From Nemertoderma westbladi (lineage: Eukaryota > Xenacoelomorpha > Nemertodermatida > Nemertodermatidae), in assembly GCA_032718475.1 (NCBI GenBank), contig JAUCBJ010006608.1, positions 1 through 64,000 on the forward strand: a stretch of DNA of 64,000 nt, given 5' to 3'. A program made the position numbers and the translations under genes. Below the pieces are notes generated by a model. The model was not told the DNA's origin and made no database searches. It worked only from the letters and a program-made list of their open reading frames with translations. Positions 57,209 to 64,000 of this stretch are shown here, piece after piece; position 1 is the stretch's first letter; the number at the start of each line of letters is the position of its first letter.

Positions 57209-57684
57209 TCAATAAAATCAAGAATTATCGAGAGCGCTCTAGATATTTTTTTAAATTGCCATTTAGGGGTTCCATAGACACTGTACATGATTGGACAGCT
57301 GATAATATTGTTTAATTAATCTACAGTTCTAACATTAATGTGTAATACACTAATATATATGCGTGTATAGTGGTACAACTGACAGAACTACGTAGAAGTA
57401 GCGGTGTGAGAGAAATGAACATATAAGGCCTCGGAATTTACAAATTAAACGTTGTGGTGGGCCTTCGGGCAACACGAGAGTCTATATGTGAGAATATCTT
57501 AAATATCTATTAGACATAGCGAAACTGCAAAATATATTGACAATAATTTATTGTATTACAGTAGGCCTATATATATATACTGTATGTGTATAACTTATTG
57601 TTAAAAACGTTTAAAAGGACCCTTCAAAGGTTCTTAAGCGTTTGAAATTAATGTTTTGTGTTAAATTGTTTAATGTTAAATTAC

Positions 57685-57790
57685 CAATTTAGAGAAAGGA
57701 TCAGGTTAAAGTGGCACGTTACGGTATTCCAACCAAAACAATAAACGAAAATCAATAGAAAGGTTACACTTTTATTTTTTTTGTGAGTAA
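57685..57790. repeat. Third copy of the 4.09-kb dispersed repeat
   Basis: ACCAATTTAGAGAAAGGATC, TAAAGTGGCACGTTA, ACCAAAACAATAAACG and AAAGGTTAC blocks match 9,605-9,740 and 4,088-4,190. Here it lies about 120 bp upstream of the FReD exon, i.e. in its intron. Confidence 0.65.
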
Positions 57791-57912
57791 TTATATGCGT
57801 TATTTTCCCCTGGAGAAGGATGACAATTACACATACTGTAACTTACATTGTGTGCTTTTATGTCCTATGATTTACATGAAATTAAATATAAATAAAATGA
57901 TTTTTTTAACAG

Positions 57913-58746
57913 GGTCAACAAATACAAGAACAGGTTGCTGCGTTGGAAGAACTGATAAAAGAACAGTTTACAGAGTTGAAAGGCCAGTTTACAGAGTTGA
58001 AAGAACAGAATACAGAGTTGAAAGAACAGAATACAGAGTTAATTGAAAAGGTTGGAGATTTGAAAGAACAGAATACAGAGTTAAAAGAAAAGGTTGGAGA
58101 TTTGAAAGAACAGAATACAGAGTTAAAAGAAAAGGTTGGAGATTTGAAAGAACAGAATACAGAGTTGAAAGACCAGTTTACAGAGTTGAAAGACCAGTTT
58201 ACAGGGTTAAAACTGTATAAGCTGATAGCGCCTATCCTAAAGCATAACGATGGAGTAAAGATTCAGCAAAGAGTTGATGGATCTGTTGACTTCTATCGTA
58301 ACTGGGATGAATATGTTGAAGGATTTGGCGACCCGAATACCAATTTTTGGTTGGGGTTGGAGACGATCCACAATGTGAGTGAAGGCGGGGTGAAGTTGAG
58401 GGTCGATTTGTGGTTCAACAACGAACACCGATACGCGGAATACAAGAACTTCTCTATCGGATCAGCTGCAACTAATTATCGCCTAAATGTATCCGGTTAC
58501 CATGGTACTGCTGGTGACTCATTGACATATCTCAACGGTTTCCAATTCACCACCAAGGACCGCGATAATGACAGGAGGGACTACGGCAACTGCGCCGTAA
58601 AACGTACTGGGGCGTGGTGGTACAACTACTGCGTGGTCAGTAACTTGAATGGAGAATATGGTGCGGGGGATAAGAAAGGACCTTATTGGGGTCGTTTTAC
58701 TGGATTTAATCCGGCTTCTCGAGTTGAAATGAAGATTTGGATTTAG
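57913..58746 (+). CDS. Terminal exon of a secreted coiled-coil / fibrinogen-related (FReD) protein
   Basis: The exon opens after a TTTTTTTAACAG acceptor (57,901-57,912), frame open for 277 codons to TAG. Residues 1-100 are a coiled coil with 7- and 14-residue repeats (FTELK, LKEQNTELKEKVGD) that would trimerise or oligomerise the protein. A fibrinogen C-terminal domain follows: IQQRVDGSVDFYRNW, FWLGLETIH, NFSIGSAATNYRLNVSGYHG, DSLTYLNGFQFTTKDRDND (calcium site) and NCAVKRTGAWWYNYC with the conserved last disulfide pair, then VEMKIWI. The first ~50 residues of the usual domain, including the first Cys pair and GGWTV, are absent: the coiled coil runs directly into the QRRVDGS-type motif. Such proteins act in extracellular recognition (ficolin/tenascin-like). 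No start codon, so earlier exons are needed; 31,716-31,823 is a phase-compatible candidate. Confidence 0.85.
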   Translation, partial: GQQIQEQVAALEELIKEQFTELKGQFTELKEQNTELKEQNTELIEKVGDLKEQNTELKEKVGDLKEQNTELKEKVGDLKEQNTELKDQFTELKDQFTGLKLYKLIAPILKHNDGVKIQQRVDGSVDFYRNWDEYVEGFGDPNTNFWLGLETIHNVSEGGVKLRVDLWFNNEHRYAEYKNFSIGSAATNYRLNVSGYHGTAGDSLTYLNGFQFTTKDRDNDRRDYGNCAVKRTGAWWYNYCVVSNLNGEYGAGDKKGPYWGRFTGFNPASRVEMKIWI

Positions 58747-58975
58747 TAAAACTGTAAGTTTTATATAAAATTACTAAATAATTCCAATAGAGTTGCGTTG
58801 GAAACTAACTTTTATATTTAATTATAAAATATATAAATAATATTAATAAAATATATGATATTTGTGTGAAAAGTTCCTGATTAATAATAATGAGTTCCTG
58901 AATAAATATCGTTTTTTACTATAAAATTATTGACTTTAACGTTTTTATTATTTATTTTGCAGTTTGAATTCCCAA
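58747..58975 (+). other. Probable 3' UTR of the FReD gene
   Basis: AT-rich sequence after the stop. TTTATTATTTATTTTGCAGTTTGA at about 58,945-58,968 looks like a splice acceptor and recurs at about 60,195-60,218, so the 3' region was duplicated or has a spliced UTR. Confidence 0.4.
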
Positions 58976-59324
58976 TAAGTTTTAGAAGAGACTGAATCTT
59001 GGCTATTCTGCTATATGTTACCAGTTTATATGTGTGATGGTTATGGGTTATTGGTTTATGTTTGGTTAATATTTACAATATATTAATAAATTATAGTTGC
59101 AATAACTTAACTTTATTTACTTAACTTGCTGTTAGACCAGGAGGGGCTGGTTGCATATAAATCAACCTTAGCTAAGGTGAACCTTAACTCATAAGTGTTG
59201 CCTTAAATATTTCAACATCCGTATCAGTTGTCTGCCTAATATTACCTAATATATTTTATAGAAACATTTTGAGAACGTCGGAGGAGGTCCGATAGCAAAA
59301 TTAGTACTTTTCAAAATCTAATTG

Positions 59325-59466
59325 GTTACATTTTACTAGATATAATCCGGCTTCTCGAGTTGAAATGAAAATTTGGATTTAGTAAAACTGTAAGTTTTAT
59401 ATAAAATTACTGAATAATTTCAATAGAGTTGCGTTGGAAACTAACTTTTACATTTAATTATAAAAT
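59325..59466 (+). pseudogene. Duplicated 3' end of the FReD gene
   Basis: About 130 bp nearly identical to 58,690-58,822: it encodes only NPASRVEMKIWI plus stop (to 59,382) and the start of the 3' UTR. Upstream it loses similarity after about 15 bp. It is the remnant of a second FReD gene copy or a partial tandem duplication. Confidence 0.85.
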
Positions 59467-60840
59467 TAATTTTTATTCTACCTAAACTAACTAAGGCTAA
59501 CTAAAAGCCAGTAGTGTAGCCAGTAGTGTAGTTGGGTCCCTCCCCATTGAACGAACAGCTTTGCTTACAGTCTGAGAGAGAGAAATTCCAGCCCCTAAAT
59601 GTCATTATTATTAACCTATAAAACATTTGAACGGCCCAGTGCTTATAATTCAATCAGCTTGTGTCCCACCTAACATAGCAGTGAGTACGGTAACCCTTTA
59701 GATATTCCCATAGATTTCACTGGAAAGAGCTATTCAGCTGTCGGTCTAATACATTACTATGTTTGCTTTCTTTCTGGGATTGAGTGAGATAGTGATAAAC
59801 TTATTGGCAAGTAATGGACTTCTGTGCAGTTTGGGCCTAACCATTCAATCAATAGTAGTAGCTTACTAGGCCCTCATGAGCAATCGAAGCAGATGTTTCT
59901 ATCATTGAGTCTATGGTACATTTCGTGCTTTGAGGCTATTTTTAGAAATAAAAACAAAGATAGATAAAGATAGATTGGAAAATATAATTTTTTTCGAAAC
60001 TTTTTTGTCCACATCCTGGGGTTGAGCTGCGTCGATTGATATAACTTTCATTGACGGACGAGCTATAGCTTCTGAGGAGTTCACCCGATATACATATGTG
60101 CATACTTTTACAGTAATAATTCCTAACGGTCTTCTAATAACAAATATGATATGATAACTTTTGCTGAAAAGTTACATTTTTATTACTTTAACATTTTTAT
60201 TATTTATTTTGCAGTTTGATGTCGGATATTTCCAGCTATAAACTCAATGTAACAATATGTGTTAATATAAATCTTGGTCTATTTATCTATTATTATTACA
60301 CATTGCCACGGTGAGGGGTTTATTGTGACAGCTATTTGGTTCAATACAGTATTATATTACTTTCTAGTGCTGGATATAGGTACGATCTAGGATGAGGTTT
60401 ATTGTTTTGATTATACTCAGTTCGATTACTATTACTTGTTTATATACATTGTTGCCACAATTGACGCATGGCGTCCTGATATGGTGACTCGAGTGGGATA
60501 CCCAACCAATTCTTAGAATTTATTATTTTTTGTACATTTGATATTGGCTTACGGACTTTATTCTACACTCTTAAGATGCGTATTTTTGCTTACGGCCACA
60601 CAATGTCCAATACATTCCATACTATTCCTTTACACTTACCGGTATTGACTCATGTCCTGTAGGAATAACATCTGTGAACGTAAACAAATCTACAAACGAC
60701 CCAATCCCTATATTATCTCTAGTCAAATTAGCTGCTGAACCTTTAGCATTTTACCTGTCTGAATTTTTCAATGCATTTATATAAAATCATGAACGTGACG
60801 ATTGGAACGAACAAATTGGTGTCTGGGTACCCGTTGAGTG
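59467..60840. other. Intergenic; no gene supported
   Basis: Contains the second acceptor-like TTTATTTTGCAGTTTGA block near 60,200. No protein similarity recognised. Confidence 0.5.
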
Positions 60841-60863
60841 ACCCTTGACCCTGCGGGGGGAAG

Positions 60864-61444
60864 GTGAGCTCTGTTCCCGGGCGACAGCAGGAGGTCCCTA
60901 AAGGGGGGAGTGGGGTTAAAACTCGACCTCCACTTCCCAGAGCCTCTGACACCATCGGTGGATCGAGTCTACCTCCTAAATTCATGAAGAGACTACCATC
61001 GACTACGATGACACGATCCATAACCACACCAAGAGGCCCCAGAAGGAGAACGAGGACGAGATTTTCAAGGGTCTGAGGGAAAACATCAACAAGATGTTCG
61101 GGAAGTCTCAAACGATGTCACCAGGAGGGATAAGTAGATATTTGAGTAAAATAAACTACCATATACATGGTAACTCAAATAAGTGAACCACATAAAATCT
61201 CAACCATGAGACAATATATTAAAGGTAAAATAGGGAAGGTGAACTCGATTTAAAGTTAACAGTAGGAGGTCAGTTGATACGCAGTCCTACCCAGGTGGAA
61301 ACGGAAGGATTAAATCCTGAAGATTCCATCAGCAAAGTGGAAGAATGTGAGAGTGAGGGGAGCATCTGTGAGTCAATAGCATCCTCAGTTGTGGCTCAAA
61401 AAAATAAATCCATAGAGGAACGTGAGAAAAGAAAGAATAAGTAA
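60864..61444 (+). pseudogene. Degenerate coding-like region before the minisatellite
   Basis: Three short frames follow each other: 60,864-61,076 (Pro/Arg/Ser-rich, no ATG), 60,980-61,186 (68 codons, charged, with EIFKGLRENINKMFGKSQ) and 61,229-61,444 (71 codons, acidic, with EECESEGSICESIASSVVAQ and KSIEEREKRKNK). The composition suggests a broken charged protein such as a retrotransposon gag that once ran into the Glu/Arg-rich repeat at 61,488. No family is recognised. Confidence 0.3.
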
Positions 61445-61487
61445 AGAAGTAAAGAAGAGTAAAGAGAATTAATGAGAAACAAAAAAC

Positions 61488-64000
61488 GAACGTGAATGGG
61501 AAGAACGTGAATGTGAATGGGAGGAACGTGAACGTGAATGGAAGGAGCGCGAATGTGAATGGAAGGAGCGTGAACGTGAATGGGAGGAGCGAGAATGTGA
61601 ATGGGAGGAGCGTGAACGTGAATGGGAGGAACGTGAATGTGAATGGGAGGAGCGTGAACGTGAATGGGAGGAGCGTGAATGTGAATGGGAGGAACGTGAA
61701 TGTGAATGGGAGGAGCGTGAATGTGAATGGGAGGAACGTGAATGTGAATGGGAGGAGCGTGAATGTGAATGGGAGGAACGTGAATGTGAATGGGAGGAAC
61801 GTGAATGTGAATGGGAGGAACGTGAATGTGAATGGGAGGAACGTTAATGTGAATGGGAGGAGCGTGAACGTGAATGGGAGGAGCGTGAATGTGAATGGGA
61901 GGAGCGTGAACGTGAATGGGAGGAGCGTGAACGTGAATGGGAGGAGCGTGAATGTGAATGGGAGGAGCGTGAACGTGAATGGGAGGAGCGTGAATGTGAA
62001 TGGGAGGAACGTGAATGTGAATGGGAGGAACGTGAACGAGAATGGGAGGAGCGTGAACGTGAATGGAAGGAGCGTGAATGTGAATGGGAGGAACGTGAGT
62101 GTGAATGGGAGGAGCGTAAATGTGAATGGGAGGAGCGTGAATGTGAATGGGAGGAGCGTGAATGTGAATGGAAGGAACGTGAATGTGAATGGGAGGAGCG
62201 TGAATGTGAATGGGAAGAGCGTAAATGTAAATTGGAAGAGCGTGAATGTGAATGGGAAGAGCGTAAATGTGAATGGGAGGAGCGTGAATGTGAATGGGAG
62301 GAACGTGAATGTGAATGGGAGGAACGTGAATGTGAATGGGAGGAGCGTGAACGTAAATGGAAGGAGCGTGAACGTGAATGGAAGGAGCGTGAACGTGAAT
62401 GGGAGGAACGTGAATGTGAATGGGAGGAGCGTGAACGTGAATGGGAGGAGCGTGAACGTGAATGGGAGGAGCGTGAACGTGAATGGGAGGAGCGTGAATG
62501 CGAATGGGAGGAGCGTGAACGTGAATGGGAGGAGCGTGAATGCGAATGGGAGGAGCGTGAACGTAAATGGGAGGAGCGTGAATGTGAATGGGAGGAACGT
62601 GAACGTGAATGGGAGGAGCGTGAATGTGAATGGGAAGAGCGTGAACGTGAATGGGAGGAGCGTAAATGTGAATGGGAAGAGCGTGAATATGAATGGCAGG
62701 AACGTGAATGTGAATGGGAGGAGCGTGAACGTGAATGGGAGGAGCGCGAATGTGAATGGGGGGAACGTAAATGTGAATGGGAGGAACGTGAATGTGAATG
62801 GGAGGAGCGTGAACGTGAATGGGAGGAGCGTGAACGTGAATGGGAGGGACGTGAATGTGAATGGGAGGAGCGTGAATGTGAATGGGAGGAGCGTGAACGT
62901 GAATGGGAGGAGCTTGAACGTGAATGGAAGGATCGTGAACGTGAATGGGAGGAGCGTGAATGTGAATGGGAGGAGCGTGAACGTGAATGGGAGGAGCGTG
63001 AACGTGAATGGGAGGGACGTGAATGTGAATGGGAGGAGCGTGAATGTGAATGGGAGGAGCGTAAACGTGAATGGGAGGAGCGCGAATGTGAATGGGGGGA
63101 ACGTGAATGTGAATGGGAGGAACGTGAATGTAAATGGGAGGAGCGTGAATGTAAATGGGAGGAGCGTGAACGTGAATGGGAGGAGCGTGAATGTGAATGG
63201 GAGGAGCGTGAATGTGAATGGGAGGAGCGTGAACGTGAATGGGAGGAGCGTGAACGTGAATGGGAAGAGCGTGAATGTGAATGGGAGGAGCGTGAATGTG
63301 AATGGGATAAGCGTGAACGTGAATGGGAGGAGCGTGAACGTGAATGGGAAGAGCGTGAATGTGAATGGGAGGAGCGTGAACGTGAATGGGAGGAGCGTGA
63401 ACGTGAATGGGAGGAGCGTGAATGTGAATGGGAGGAGCGTGAACGTAAATGGAAGGAGCGTGAACGTGAATGGAAGGAGCGTGAATGTGAATGGGAGGAG
63501 CGTGAATGTGAATGGGAGGAGCGTGAACGTGAATGGGAGGAGCGTGAATGTGAATGGGAGGAGCGTGAACGTGAATGGGAGGAGCGTGAATGTAATGGGA
63601 GGAGCGTGAATGTGAATGGGAGGAGCGTGAACGTAAATGGAAGGAGCGTGAACGTGAATGGAAGGAGCGTGAATGTGAATGGGAGGAACGTGAATGTGAA
63701 TGGGAGGAGCGTGAATGTGAATGGGAGGAGCGTGAACGTGAATGGGAGGAGCGTGAATGTGAATGGGAGGAGCGTGAACGTGAATGGGAGGAGCGTGAAT
63801 GTAATGGGAGGAGCGTGAATGTGAATGGGAGGAGCGTGAACGTGAATGGGAGGAGCGTGAACGTGAATGGAAGGAGCGTGAATGTGAATGAGAGGAACGT
63901 GAATGTGAATGGGAGGAGCGTGAATGTGAATGGGAGGAGCGTGAACGTGAATGGGAGGAGCGTGAATGTGAATGGGAGGAACGTGAATGTGAATGGGAGG
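61488..64000 (+). repeat. 21-bp minisatellite, about 120 copies, open at the window end
   Basis: Unit GAATGTGAATGGGAGGAGCGT with C/T, A/G and GAG/GAA/AAG variants in a regular mixture. Because 21 is a multiple of three, two frames stay open over long distances: one encodes a 7-residue E-C/R-E-W-E-E-R repeat, the other N-V-N-G-R-S/N-V. The first is broken by TAA at about 61,846 and by one-base losses near 63,594 and 63,802. The second is open 61,492-63,609. The E/R/W version would be a heptad, highly charged coiled coil, and the sequence just upstream is also Glu/Arg-rich, but there is no good start. I treat it as a minisatellite, possibly expanded from coding sequence. Confidence 0.9.

Noticed and set aside
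61492-63609. 705-residue Asn/Val/Gly/Arg repeat protein
   Set aside because: A frame kept open by a 21-bp repeat without stops in that phase; it has no credible start and no adjoining domain.

Overview
This is animal genomic DNA. Evidence: spliced gene fragments with GT donors and a polypyrimidine-AG acceptor, a secreted fibrinogen-related (FReD) gene, several LINE, BEL/Pao and tRNA-SINE relics, long minisatellites, and an almost complete Polinton/Maverick element (a virus-like self-synthesising DNA transposon). The repeat-rich, AT-rich sequence with an FReD gene fits a marine invertebrate; I cannot name the species, and a deuterostome is only a weak guess.

Layout. 1-2,422: the 3' end of a BEL/Pao LTR retrotransposon (pol remnant, tandem-repeat 3' region, polypurine tract, LTR). 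2,423-11,880: no host gene seen; LINE scraps, local duplications, poly(C)/poly(G) tracts and small foldbacks. 11,787-12,463: promoter region and signal-peptide first exon of a secreted protein, followed by about 111 copies of a 100-bp repeat (12,555-23,697). 23,698-31,115: intergenic repeats with two BEL/Pao relics. 31,116-31,970: a second copy of the promoter and signal-peptide exon, holding only about half of one repeat unit. 32,000-38,091: non-coding sequence with strong foldbacks and one possible zinc-binding exon. 38,092-55,049: the Polinton. 55,050-57,208: the other half of the split target repeat, then two LINE 3' ends. 57,913-58,746: coiled-coil/FReD terminal exon, with a duplicated scrap of its 3' end at 59,325-59,466. 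61,488 to the window end: a 21-bp minisatellite.

The Polinton is the main gene system. It is 16,958 bp, with terminal inverted repeats of about 443 and 524 bp, starts AGTAGTAGG, and is flanked by a 6-bp duplication GTTAAT. A related copy of its target repeat without the insertion lies at 28,054-28,437. Rightward genes: a possible PC4-like protein, protein-primed DNA polymerase B, and a small unknown. Leftward genes: unknown, RING protein, packaging ATPase, two small basic proteins, integrase, two related capsid-like proteins, a basic virion-type protein, adenain-like protease, and a protein with a possible nuclease fold. Together these would prime, copy, package, process and integrate the element. 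It looks defective: a stop and a frameshift in polB, a frameshift in the integrase, a stop in one capsid-like gene, no P-loop in the ATPase, and no recognisable major capsid gene.

The most unusual single feature is a 76-nt hairpin (39,057-39,132) just upstream of the first Polinton gene. Both of its arms are near copies of the polB motif-B region (43,637-43,674) of the same element. I also propose, as inference only, that the signal-peptide exon at 31.7 kb and the FReD exon at 57.9 kb are joined in phase 0, which would put the whole Polinton in an intron.
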